Notes: generated from the letters alone by a model not told the origin. A DNA stretch of 7,523 nucleotides from Prolixibacteraceae bacterium (GCA_016930735.1 JAFGGF010000230.1:1-7523), one strand, 5' to 3'; counted from the first letter of the stretch, positions 1 to 7,392 are shown. A program made the numbers and translations.

Positions 1-1043
1 AATGTCTGACCGATTCGTAAAACCATGCCGTTTAATGCCATAAATGCAGCACGTTCTGAGAGAGGTGCAAAACCAACAAGCACTGTCTGAATATTCGGTA
101 TAAAAAAGCCATGTGCTGCGCCGAATAAAAGAATTGCAATTATTAACAGAAACCAGTTTCCGGCAAAAGCCAGCACTGTAAGGGAAGCCATGTAAACGAA
201 TGAACTGAAATACATTAATGTGTGTGGTTTAAAATGTTTCCGGACTTTACCCAGTAAAATTGAAAAAACAGCTGTTGTAACCGATGCAATAGATAATGCA
301 ATTCCTATCACTTTTGAATTTGCCTGAAAACGTTCTTCCATCAGTAATGGAAAGAATGAAAGAAAAGCACCATACAGGATTATAAAAACCAGGATGTTCA
401 CTGCAAATAATCCAAGCGCCTTTTTTTGCTTTATTGTGTTCCAGACCTTGGTAATATATTCTTTCAGGGCTATATCTTTTTTAACAGGAGGAGTTTTAAG
501 GCGAAAAAACACAATGGCTGAAAGTGGCAAAATCAAAATCGGCAATCCGAATGCATAACGCCAGTCGCTGGCTGCAAGCAGCCCTCCAATTGCAGGGAAT
601 GAAGCAGTTCCAATGCTTAATACACTGGCATTGTACCCCATTGCAAGCGTTCTTTTATTTCCCTCCCACAAGTCGCCAATCAGGGTTACATTTAATGCGC
701 CAAGAGAACCTGCTCCAATCCCCTGGAAAAACCGCATGATCAATAATCCTTCATATGAAATCTGAAAAACACATAAAAATCCAGCGATCCCAAATAATAA
801 CATAGATGGGATGAGAATTGCTTTACGCCCGAATCGGTCTGCCAGAATACCAAGGAAAAGTGTTGTAAAAATCCCCGGAAATGTAAAAACTGTGATCAGG
901 TAACCTATTTGTTTGGCTGTCAGATTGTAATGTCTAATAACCTGAGGAAATGTTGGAGTAATGCTTGCAACACCCATAACAGCAAAAAGTGTTATCCCGA
1001 AAATAATGTAAAGGTTTGATTCTTTAAAAAGTTTATTCACCAT
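1..1043 (-). CDS. MFS transporter, DHA1-like efflux family (partial, C-terminus beyond left edge)
   Basis: Reading the minus strand from the ATG at 1043 gives 347 uninterrupted codons that run off the window at position 1. The start is the first ATG after the AT-rich divergent intergenic region. The product is a polytopic inner-membrane protein of the major facilitator superfamily. Visible signatures are the loop 2-3 motif A, GILADRFGRK, at residues 65-74; a motif B-like RFFQGIGAG at 104-112 in helix 4; a motif C-like FPAIGG at 149-154 in helix 5; and DWRYAF at 160-165 before helix 6. A cytoplasmic linker at about 182-208 separates the two six-helix halves. This motif set is typical of proton-coupled drug or metabolite efflux pumps with 12 helices and about 390-400 residues, so roughly the last 50 residues are missing. 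The substrate cannot be told from sequence. It is divergent from the phosphoesterase gene and has no visible functional link to it. Confidence 0.9.
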   Translation of the reverse strand, partial: MVNKLFKESNLYIIFGITLFAVMGVASITPTFPQVIRHYNLTAKQIGYLITVFTFPGIFTTLFLGILADRFGRKAILIPSMLLFGIAGFLCVFQISYEGLLIMRFFQGIGAGSLGALNVTLIGDLWEGNKRTLAMGYNASVLSIGTASFPAIGGLLAASDWRYAFGLPILILPLSAIVFFRLKTPPVKKDIALKEYITKVWNTIKQKKALGLFAVNILVFIILYGAFLSFFPLLMEERFQANSKVIGIALSIASVTTAVFSILLGKVRKHFKPHTLMYFSSFVYMASLTVLAFAGNWFLLIIAILLFGAAHGFFIPNIQTVLVGFAPLSERAAFMALNGMVLRIGQT

Positions 1044-1066
1044 AATAATAATTCGGTAATGGTTGC

Positions 1067-1097
1067 CAAAATACATTATATATTGCGATCAGACAAA
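1067..1097 (-). promoter_or_regulatory. Putative Bacteroidota-type sigma factor promoter for the MFS gene
   Basis: On the minus strand TTTG at 1097-1094 is followed after 20 nt by TATTTTG at 1073-1067. The known Bacteroidota primary promoter has TTTG near -33 and TAnnTTTG near -7, about 19-21 nt apart. The spacing fits well, but the -7 element is one base short of consensus. Transcription would begin near 1060 and give a leader of about 20 nt before the ATG at 1043. This is inferred from motif and position only. Confidence 0.4.
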
Positions 1098-1240
1098 TAC
1101 AGGGCAGTCTTTATCAGGCATTTCATTTAAATTTTTTATTATACTTGTTTTAAAATTGTATCTGAATTGTAACCATTTATATTGCAGATTGTTAATTTTA
1201 CTGGTAACAAAATTTTTATTAAAAATCAAATTTAATTGGA

Positions 1241-2791
1241 ATGAAATATTTTATTTTATCAGTATTGATTAGTTCAGTTTTTACGTGTTTCTCGCAAAAT
1301 GCAGAGACTGCAAAAGGGAAAGTTTTTGAGGATTTGAATAATAACGGTATTTACGACGACAATGAGCCTGGTGTACAGGGAGTTTTGGTTTCCAATCAGT
1401 TAGAGGTTGTAAAGACCGATAAAAACGGGAACTATGAAATAACTGTACTTAATCCTTCAATCCTGTTTATTACAAAACCTTCCGGGTATAAAGTTCCGGT
1501 TAATGACAAAAATACTCCACAGTTTTATTACATCTACCAACCGGAAGGTTCCCCTGACCTTGAGCAGGAAGCTATAAAACCAACCGGCAATCTGCCATCT
1601 GAAATAAATTTTCCTTTGATAAAGGATAAAGTTCAAAATGAATTTAAAATGCTTGTTGTTGCCGATGTTCAGGCTGCAAGCCAGGATGAGTTGCAGTATT
1701 TCAGGGAAGATGTTGTTTCACCTGCGTTAAATTATCAGTTTGATTTTGTTATTTCTCTTGGAGACCTGACCCATGACGACCCCGGTTTGATACCGGGTTA
1801 TTTAAATTCGATGGCTTTATTGGGCAAACCTTTTTATAATATCCTTGGAAACCACGATGTAAATTATGATGCAGTTGAGAAATATTCCAACGATTCTTTC
1901 AAAAGCTTTTTTGGCCCTGAATATTATTCTTTTGATTATGGAAATGTCCATTTTATTGTGCTTGAAAATGTTGAACGTTTTTGTAAGAAGGGCGATGTGG
2001 AAGCATACTGGAATTGTTATCGTGGTAAGGTAAGCGAAAATCAATTGGCCTGGTTAAATAATGATCTGGCAAATGTACCTGAAGATAAACTGATTGTAAT
2101 AAACCAGCATATTGCATTTGTAAAAGACCCGAATGCGGGTGAACGTGACAGGATTTTAAACCGGGCAGAAGTTTTTGATGTGCTGGATTCAAGAGAAAAT
2201 GTGTTGGTTCTGGCCGGGCACAGGCATACACTTCAGCACGATTTTTTTACCAAAGAGGATGGATGGAACGGGAAAAATGAACTTAAACAAATTATATGCA
2301 GTTCAGCCAGTGGAACCTGGTGGACCGGACCTGTTGATGACAGGGGGATTCCTTCATCTACTCAAATTGACGGGGTGCCAAACGGATTTTTTATTTTTGA
2401 ATTTTCAGGTAACAATTTTATCCATACATTTTATCCTGCAGGAAATCAGAAAGAACAAATGCGTATTGAAAGTCCTCTTAATAAAAACAAGGGTAAGGAA
2501 ATTATTGTCAATGTTTTTAACAGCAATAAGTATTCTGCAGTTACCGCTCAAATTGATGATGGCGAAAAGATCAGTTTGAAAAATAATATCCGGCATGATC
2601 CATTTATTGATGAATCATTTCAAAAATACAGGGGGCAGTATAAAAGCTGGGCAAACCCTTCCAATTCGACACAGATATGGGTGGCAGAAATGCCAAAAGG
2701 CCTTTCAAAAGGATTTCATACCATTTTGGTTTCCAGTGTTGATGAATTTAATCGCGAGTATAAATCTCATGCAGTTTTTGAGGTTGAATAA
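1241..2791 (+). CDS. Secreted calcineurin-like metallophosphoesterase with extra N- and C-terminal domains
   Basis: This 516-residue exported protein begins with a signal peptide (KYFILSVLISSVFTCFSQ, residues 2-19). Cys16 does not sit in a good lipobox, so signal peptidase I cleavage near residue 19 is more likely than lipidation. Residues about 24-120 form a beta-rich, SdrD/MetallophosN-like domain with an EF-hand-like loop at 31-42. The catalytic calcineurin-like domain, about 136-335, shows the ordered metal-site motifs: D142 in ADVQ, GDLTHD (174-179), GNHD (203-206), H290 in NQH, and GHRH (326-329). Residues about 350-516 resemble the beta-rich C-terminal domain found with such enzymes (MetallophosC type). 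The expected activity is a dimetal phosphomono- or diesterase acting in the periplasm or at the surface; the substrate is unknown. The ATG at 1241 is chosen because the signal peptide starts there; there is no clear Shine-Dalgarno sequence, as is usual in Bacteroidota. It stands alone between 197 and 214 bp gaps. Confidence 0.9.
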   Translation: MKYFILSVLISSVFTCFSQNAETAKGKVFEDLNNNGIYDDNEPGVQGVLVSNQLEVVKTDKNGNYEITVLNPSILFITKPSGYKVPVNDKNTPQFYYIYQPEGSPDLEQEAIKPTGNLPSEINFPLIKDKVQNEFKMLVVADVQAASQDELQYFREDVVSPALNYQFDFVISLGDLTHDDPGLIPGYLNSMALLGKPFYNILGNHDVNYDAVEKYSNDSFKSFFGPEYYSFDYGNVHFIVLENVERFCKKGDVEAYWNCYRGKVSENQLAWLNNDLANVPEDKLIVINQHIAFVKDPNAGERDRILNRAEVFDVLDSRENVLVLAGHRHTLQHDFFTKEDGWNGKNELKQIICSSASGTWWTGPVDDRGIPSSTQIDGVPNGFFIFEFSGNNFIHTFYPAGNQKEQMRIESPLNKNKGKEIIVNVFNSNKYSAVTAQIDDGEKISLKNNIRHDPFIDESFQKYRGQYKSWANPSNSTQIWVAEMPKGLSKGFHTILVSSVDEFNREYKSHAVFEVE

Positions 2792-2897
2792 TTCCTGAAT
2801 TTGTACAGGAAAATTTAAAAATATAACTGTTATTCTGAATTAACGGTCATGTGAAACGGCTGTTAAATGAATTAATGAAAATCCTAAAATTGACTTA

Positions 2898-2933
2898 TTT
2901 GTAGCCGGATTTAATTATTTAGCTTTAAATTTG
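2898..2933 (+). promoter_or_regulatory. Possible promoter for the sensor/HAMP-TrkH unit
   Basis: A perfect match to the Bacteroidota -7 element TAnnTTTG (TAAATTTG) lies at 2926-2933, with TTTG at 2898-2901 upstream. The 24 nt between them is longer than the usual 19-21, so the -33 assignment is weak. Transcription would start near 2940 and give a leader of about 65 nt before the ATG at 3006. This is the only good -7 element I found in the 214 bp gap. Confidence 0.35.
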
Positions 2934-3005
2934 ACCATAGTTAGAAGATTATAAAAGAAATAATTGTGAAATAGTAAAATTGGAAATCAAAAACTCTGAT
3001 TGAAT

Positions 3006-3770
3006 ATGAAAACAAGGCTGAAATTAAAGATTATGACAGGATTTTTCCTGCTTGCTTCATTGCTTTTGATAGCCGGGGCTATTTCGATTTCTGAATTTAC
3101 AAAGTTGAGCAAATCAGTCAATTCTCTTATAGAAGATAATTATAAAACCATTAATGCTGCTCAGGCTATGCTGGAATCGCTTGAAAGAGAAGACAGTGGT
3201 ATTCTTATGCTTATGCTTGGCCAATGGGAAGAAGGAAGAATAATTATTGAATCGGCAGACAGCAGTTTTATGCTTGCATTGAATATTGCTGAAGGAAACC
3301 AGACAGAAAAAGATGAGGATATATATGTTGCTGCCATTAAGGAAAGTTATTCAAAGTATAGGGATAAATGGAAAAAACCCATTGTAAATACCGAAAAGGA
3401 GGGTAATATTGATTGGTACAGAAACAATATTCATAAAGCTTTCCTTGAGACCAAACACAATGTGACAAACTTAATGAACCTGAACCAGGAAAGTATGCAT
3501 GCTGAAGCTTATGATTTAAAGGAGGAATCGAGGCGTGCGATAATGCCCGGGATAGTTGCAATAATTGCAGCGTTCATTTTTTCAATCCTGCTTAATTTTT
3601 TTATTTCAAAATATATAATTTCTCCTATTGGAAATTTATCTGAAGCAATAAAAGAATATAATCCGGGGCAGGCAAACATATCTGTTGTTAAATCATCAGA
3701 TGAACTGAAAAAGCTGGAATCAGAAATTAATGCTTTTTTGGAAAGATTAATCAGGGATTCCAGGAAATGA
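3006..3770 (+). CDS. Membrane sensor protein with four-helix-bundle domain and HAMP, no output domain
   Basis: This 254-residue inner-membrane protein has the layout of the front half of a sensor kinase or chemoreceptor. A first membrane helix spans about 9-29. An external, mostly helical region, about 30-178, resembles four-helix-bundle (MCP/KinB-like) sensor domains, for example NYKTINAAQAMLESLERED at 45-63. A second helix spans about 179-201. A HAMP domain occupies about 202-248, with the conserved proline (ISPI) and the DE pair (SSDELKKLE, 230-238). The protein then ends six residues later, with no histidine kinase, cyclase or methyl-accepting region. The ATG at 3006 is preferred over an in-frame TTG two codons upstream. 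The stop codon overlaps the trkH start (ATGA, 3767-3770), so the two genes are translationally coupled. I infer that it modulates TrkH or passes its signal through a partner. It could also be a stable remnant of a kinase, but no kinase residue follows. Confidence 0.75.
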   Translation: MKTRLKLKIMTGFFLLASLLLIAGAISISEFTKLSKSVNSLIEDNYKTINAAQAMLESLEREDSGILMLMLGQWEEGRIIIESADSSFMLALNIAEGNQTEKDEDIYVAAIKESYSKYRDKWKKPIVNTEKEGNIDWYRNNIHKAFLETKHNVTNLMNLNQESMHAEAYDLKEESRRAIMPGIVAIIAAFIFSILLNFFISKYIISPIGNLSEAIKEYNPGQANISVVKSSDELKKLESEINAFLERLIRDSRK

Positions 3771-5206
3771 AAAAGGAAATTATTATAAAACACCTGGGTT
3801 TTATTGTCCTGTTTAATGGTGCGTTTTTATTTCTTGCCTGGATTATTTCCGTTTTTAATCACGAAACTTCTTCCATCCCCTTACTTTTTAGTGCATTGAT
3901 TTGTTTAATTTTCGGTTTGTTCCCCTTAATTTTTGTTGAACCCACTGAAAATATTTCCTTTAACGAAGGACTGGCAATTGTTGTTATCGGGTGGCTGATT
4001 ACCTGTTTGATCGGAATGTTGCCTTATATAATGTGGGGTGGGGAGTTTTCTATTATAAACGCCTGGTTTGAAAGTGTTTCAGGTTATACAACTACGGGTT
4101 CAACAATATTGAATAATATAGAAACTTTACCTAAAGGATTACTTTTCTGGCGGTCGTCAACCCACTGGATTGGTGGTATCGGTATTATTTTATTTGTTTT
4201 GCTGATCCTTCCGCAATCGAAGAACTCGCAGCTAACCATTGTAAACACTGAAATTTCACAACTGGCAAAAATGAATTTTCAGTACAGGTCGAAAAAAATT
4301 GTGCGTGTCCTTGCGATTGTTTATATCAGCCTTACACTTCTTGAAACAATCCTTCTGACCGTATTTGGTATGAGTTTATTCGATGCTGTTAACCATTCCT
4401 TTGCAACCATTGCTACCGGCGGTTTTTCAACTAAAAATATGAGCATCGCTTATTTTAACAGTACATCCATTGAAATAATAATTATTGTATTTATGCTGTT
4501 AAGCGGAATGCATTTTGGATTAATTTACGGGACACTTGCCCGAAGGAAGGAAAATATTTTCAGGTCACCAATAGTCAGGTCATTCATTATTGTTATTTTA
4601 ATTGGAATTGTTCTTGTTGCCATAAAACTTTATTTATCAGGGTATTATAGCTGGTGGGAATCGGTTCGTAATGCAGCATTCCAGGTTGTATCACTTGGAT
4701 CTACAACCGGTTTTGCTACAAAGGATACTGCCAGTTGGCCCTATTTTACTCAAATGATCCTGATTTATTTTACTATCCAGTGTGCCATGGTTGGATCAAC
4801 TTCGGGAGGGCTGAAATTTGACAGGATCTATATTCTTCTTAAATCGTTATGGAAACAGGTAAAACTGGTTCATCACCCCAGGGCTGTACTTTCAATACGT
4901 ATTGGCAATGTCAATATTAATGAGCAACTGGAAAGGCAGACTTTGTTATTTATTGTGGTTTACATAGTCACATTTTTTACAACTACGCTTATTCTTACAA
5001 TGATGAATGTTGATTCTTTTACAGCATTCTCGGCATCAATTGCTACAATCGGGAATGTGGGTCCCGGATTTGAAAATGTCAGTTCTCTTGGAAATTTCTC
5101 TTCGTTGCCCGGAGCAGCAAAACTTGTATTAACACTTAATATGTTATTAGGAAGGCTGGAAATATTTAATATTATTGCCTTTTTTATTCTTCGAAAAAAC
5201 AATTGA
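3767..5206 (+). CDS. trkH: TrkH/KtrB-family potassium uptake protein
   Basis: The product is a 479-residue polytopic inner-membrane K+ transporter, close to the usual TrkH length of about 480. All four pore loops of the pseudo-fourfold selectivity filter are present: GYTTTGS (106-112), ATIATGGFST (213-222), GSTTGF (311-316) and TIGNVGPGF (427-435), each with its filter glycine. The glycine- and serine-rich intramembrane gate loop GSTSGGLKFDR lies at 343-353, and the family's C-terminal LGRLEIF at 461-467. In this superfamily the channel works as a dimer with a cytoplasmic nucleotide-binding TrkA/KtrA ring. No such partner gene is in the window. The ATG at 3767 lies inside the last codons of the sensor/HAMP gene and is preceded by AGGA, so its translation is probably coupled to that gene. 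It converges with the minus-strand operon, 13 bp from that operon's last stop. Confidence 0.93.
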   Translation: MKKEIIIKHLGFIVLFNGAFLFLAWIISVFNHETSSIPLLFSALICLIFGLFPLIFVEPTENISFNEGLAIVVIGWLITCLIGMLPYIMWGGEFSIINAWFESVSGYTTTGSTILNNIETLPKGLLFWRSSTHWIGGIGIILFVLLILPQSKNSQLTIVNTEISQLAKMNFQYRSKKIVRVLAIVYISLTLLETILLTVFGMSLFDAVNHSFATIATGGFSTKNMSIAYFNSTSIEIIIIVFMLLSGMHFGLIYGTLARRKENIFRSPIVRSFIIVILIGIVLVAIKLYLSGYYSWWESVRNAAFQVVSLGSTTGFATKDTASWPYFTQMILIYFTIQCAMVGSTSGGLKFDRIYILLKSLWKQVKLVHHPRAVLSIRIGNVNINEQLERQTLLFIVVYIVTFFTTTLILTMMNVDSFTAFSASIATIGNVGPGFENVSSLGNFSSLPGAAKLVLTLNMLLGRLEIFNIIAFFILRKNN

Positions 5207-5219
5207 TAGTTTTAATAAA

Positions 5220-5855
5220 TTATAACCATCCCAAAATCAATCCGAAAATAATTATAGCAAGCGCATCTACTGAATAAATAATTACGGTAACCAGCATTTT
5301 TTTCCTTATCGTTTTTATGTCGAAAACCCAGAATGAAACAAGGAAAAACGGCAGGTAACCGAAAAGGAATATCAGGAAAGGTGCTTTAATATTCCACCAG
5401 GAATAGTCCCAGGTTAATGCACCAATCAGGTTTAAAAGAACTTCGACAAAAACACAAAAAATGGAAAAAACTACTGCAAGGAGGATCCGGTTTGGAATTC
5501 CCAGGATTTTAAGTTTTTTATCGGAAGGCAGCAATTTGCCAAAAGCAATGCCAGCTATTGCAAACATAAAACAGATTTCAATATTAAGCCCTATAAAGAT
5601 CAGGAAAGCGGTATCGCCGGGAGCCCCCCAAACAGGTGCATAATCTGTAAAATGGAACACAAGTGAATTCCAGATTTCATTGAACCAGTCCATTCCCCAG
5701 AATGCCAGCCCGGCAAAAACGAGGTTCCAGTTTTTCCGTTCAATTTCAACTGCATAAATATAAACTACAAAGGCAAATATAGGGATTACATACCAGGTGA
5801 ACTGGCTACCGTCGCGGAGGATATTCAACGCTTCAAGTGCAGATTTTGTTAGCAT
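5220..5855 (-). CDS. Unrecognised six-helix membrane protein
   Basis: This 211-residue hydrophobic protein is one I cannot place in a named family. Six probable membrane helices lie at about 19-37, 43-66, 82-107, 122-146, 155-179 and 186-209, with a short positively charged loop (SDKKLK) at 111-116 and another (KTIRKK) at 181-186. The second helix carries a striking run of polar and aromatic residues, FWGMDWFNEIWN (52-63). Helix 3 contains N91 and E93, helix 4 contains E138, and TWDYSWW follows at 148-154. Buried acidic and amide residues of this kind suggest ligand, ion or cofactor binding rather than a simple anchor, but this is inference. There is no signal peptide. It lies 29 bp after the flavodoxin-like gene on the same strand and is probably the last gene of that operon. 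The ATG at 5855 has no good competitor. Confidence 0.8.
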   Translation of the reverse strand: MLTKSALEALNILRDGSQFTWYVIPIFAFVVYIYAVEIERKNWNLVFAGLAFWGMDWFNEIWNSLVFHFTDYAPVWGAPGDTAFLIFIGLNIEICFMFAIAGIAFGKLLPSDKKLKILGIPNRILLAVVFSIFCVFVEVLLNLIGALTWDYSWWNIKAPFLIFLFGYLPFFLVSFWVFDIKTIRKKMLVTVIIYSVDALAIIIFGLILGWL

Positions 5856-5884
5856 GTCAGTTAGTTTTATCAGTAAATATTGTT

Positions 5885-6442
5885 TTATTTATCCCATGAA
5901 TTTCGTTTGTAATGCCCGTTTAGCGGATGTTGTTCTTTTTTCCCGTCTACATAAACCGCTATCCATTCAGCCAGCCTCCTTCCTAGCCTCAGGCAGGCAT
6001 TAATTTCTTTTTCCGACCTTGGCTCTCCCGCTTGTGTGGCACCATAGTGGGCTGTAAACTGATGCCCTGAATAATCGGTAACGCCAAATACAAGAAACCC
6101 AAAATTCATCATAATGGTTAACAATGCCTGGCAGGTAAGCTCTGCACCTCCTCCCCATCCACCCTGGGAACTGAAGGCGCAACCAATTTTACCATCTATT
6201 TTTTGCCATTCGGGCTGGATATCTTCCCAGAATTTTTTCATTTCTGATGCAACTGTTCCCAGAAATGTTGGTGACCCGGCTGCCATACCATCACACCAGT
6301 AAACATCGTCGCGGGTAGCTTCTGAAACTGCTTTTAGCCGAACTTCAGTGTCAGGAATTTGCTTCGCCCCATTAGCAACAAGTTCAGCCATTTTTTTTGT
6401 ATTCCCATCTTTACTGTAGTATAAAACAAGTATTTTACCCAT
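5885..6442 (-). CDS. WrbA-like flavodoxin-fold FMN protein
   Basis: This 185-residue cytoplasmic protein belongs to the flavodoxin/WrbA superfamily, whose members bind FMN and reduce quinones or carry electrons. The FMN phosphate loop follows strand 1 (LYYSKDGNT, 7-15). The first isoalloxazine loop is GSPTFLG at 56-62. The second is SSQGGWGGGAE at 91-101, matching the WrbA pattern SSTGTGGGQE. A WrbA-like HYGAT follows at 132-136. Compared with E. coli WrbA (198 residues) it lacks most of the insertion after the second strand that WrbA uses near its active site and oligomer contacts. It ends instead in a charged tail (about 167-185). It may therefore be a NAD(P)H:quinone oxidoreductase or a different flavodoxin-like reductase; the exact reaction is open. 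It is 29 bp downstream of the deacetylase gene and 29 bp upstream of the membrane protein gene. Confidence 0.85.
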   Translation of the reverse strand: MGKILVLYYSKDGNTKKMAELVANGAKQIPDTEVRLKAVSEATRDDVYWCDGMAAGSPTFLGTVASEMKKFWEDIQPEWQKIDGKIGCAFSSQGGWGGGAELTCQALLTIMMNFGFLVFGVTDYSGHQFTAHYGATQAGEPRSEKEINACLRLGRRLAEWIAVYVDGKKEQHPLNGHYKRNSWDK

Positions 6443-6471
6443 CTTTTTGCTGAAAAGGGTTTAAGTATAAT

Positions 6472-7392
6472 CTATTTATTTCGTTGTAACTCTAATAATG
6501 CTTTATAACCTATTAATAATATTCCTTCGTCTTTTACAAATTCCGCGAATTCTTTATCGTTTGTAAAAAGCTCATATTCAGCATTTCGTGTTTTCCAACT
6601 GTCGGTTATCGATTTTAATTTTTCGTCGGGTACCGAAGCATGGATAAATAGCTCGGTAACACCTGGTTTCAGGCTTTTAATTATATTAGTCCAGAATGTT
6701 TTGATATCGTCTTCTGTATAATTATTTAATTCTTCATAAATAAAATAATCCGGAAACAGGATCCCCTTTTCTTCAAATCTTTTCCTTGTATCTGCCTGTC
6801 CGTATTTTTCCAGGGTTTCCTGTGAAGCCATCCTTACCGGAACATTAAATTCAGTTGCAAGTTCAAGGTAAACATCTACATAAGGAGGCGATAATTGTAA
6901 TGTTCCCATATGCGAATCGATATGAGTAATTTTCAGCCCGGCATTCACTGCTTTCTGAATCTGTGCTTTGCTTTCGCGATATGCTTCCAGGGGTGTGGAA
7001 TTGATGTATACTTCTTCAATACTTCTCCATAAATAACCTTCCTTATCAATCAGGCCACTGACTTTTTTTACAGGTGCAACAGGTCCCCACCTGTATTTTT
7101 TCCATTCTGCAGTATGAGTAAGATGTATTCCGGCATCAAGTGAATTTGATTTAGCAAGTTCAATCATTTTATCCGATTCAGGGCAGGGGACCATGATCGT
7201 GGTTGAAGTGATTAATCCATTTTTCTGTCCATCAACTGCTGCAAGGTTGGCTGCACTGCACATTCCTGCATCGTCGCAATTAATAATAAGCAAACGGTCG
7301 GTATTTTTATAGCCCAGCTTTTCTGCAAGTGTTTGTGAATTAACTGATATCGAAATCAGAAATCCGATTATTAAGAATATTATTTTCTTCAC
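6472..7392 (-). CDS. Secreted YdjC/ChbG-family carbohydrate deacetylase
   Basis: This 306-residue protein, counted from a GTG start at 7392, belongs to the YdjC/ChbG (HpnK) family of metal-dependent deacetylases, which remove acetyl groups from sugars such as chito-oligosaccharides. Family motifs are in order: NCDDAG at 38-43 (metal and catalytic aspartates), GIHLTHTAEW at 88-97 (metal histidine H90), HIDSHMG at 157-163 (H161) and a late FIHASVPD (250-257). A hydrophobic signal peptide (KKIIFLIIGFLISISVNSQ, 2-20) predicts export, whereas E. coli ChbG is cytoplasmic. There is no in-frame ATG: a stop codon directly precedes a TTG at 7416, so the choice is TTG (eight residues longer) or GTG. GTG is preferred because it gives a canonical signal peptide. 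It is the first complete gene of the minus-strand operon. The natural substrate is unknown. Confidence 0.88.
   Translation of the reverse strand: MKKIIFLIIGFLISISVNSQTLAEKLGYKNTDRLLIINCDDAGMCSAANLAAVDGQKNGLITSTTIMVPCPESDKMIELAKSNSLDAGIHLTHTAEWKKYRWGPVAPVKKVSGLIDKEGYLWRSIEEVYINSTPLEAYRESKAQIQKAVNAGLKITHIDSHMGTLQLSPPYVDVYLELATEFNVPVRMASQETLEKYGQADTRKRFEEKGILFPDYFIYEELNNYTEDDIKTFWTNIIKSLKPGVTELFIHASVPDEKLKSITDSWKTRNAEYELFTNDKEFAEFVKDEGILLIGYKALLELQRNK

Noticed and set aside
524..739. Plus-strand open frame of 71 codons
   Set aside because: It lies wholly antisense to the MFS transporter gene, whose minus-strand frame shows clear family motifs. The plus-strand peptide has no recognisable features.
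1227..1234. TAAATTTG on the minus strand, a perfect -7 type match upstream of the MFS gene
   Set aside because: No TTTG lies at the right distance, and the other pair at 1067-1097 is nearer the MFS start with proper spacing.
1063..1272. Plus-strand open frame of 69 codons in the divergent intergenic region
   Set aside because: It spans the AT-rich gap, overlaps the signal peptide of the phosphoesterase in another frame and has a low-complexity I/L/F/N composition expected from AT-rich non-coding DNA.
2175..2579. Plus-strand open frame of 134 codons inside the phosphoesterase gene
   Set aside because: It is an out-of-frame shadow of a gene whose own frame holds the GHRH motif and a continuous C-terminal domain.
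2792..2811. Small hairpin (TTCCTG, 8 nt loop, CAGGAA) directly after the phosphoesterase stop
   Set aside because: The stem is only 6 bp and is followed by AAATTTAAAAA rather than a T-run, so it is not a convincing intrinsic terminator.
3720..3790. Possible frameshift that removed a kinase domain from the sensor/HAMP gene
   Set aside because: The next bases after the HAMP domain are already the start of an intact trkH, and no H-box, N-box or other kinase residues appear in any nearby frame.
5461..6302. Short plus-strand open frames at 5461-5643, 5797-6003 and 6114-6302
   Set aside because: Each is antisense to the membrane protein or flavodoxin-like genes, which have better support; none shows a recognisable protein pattern.
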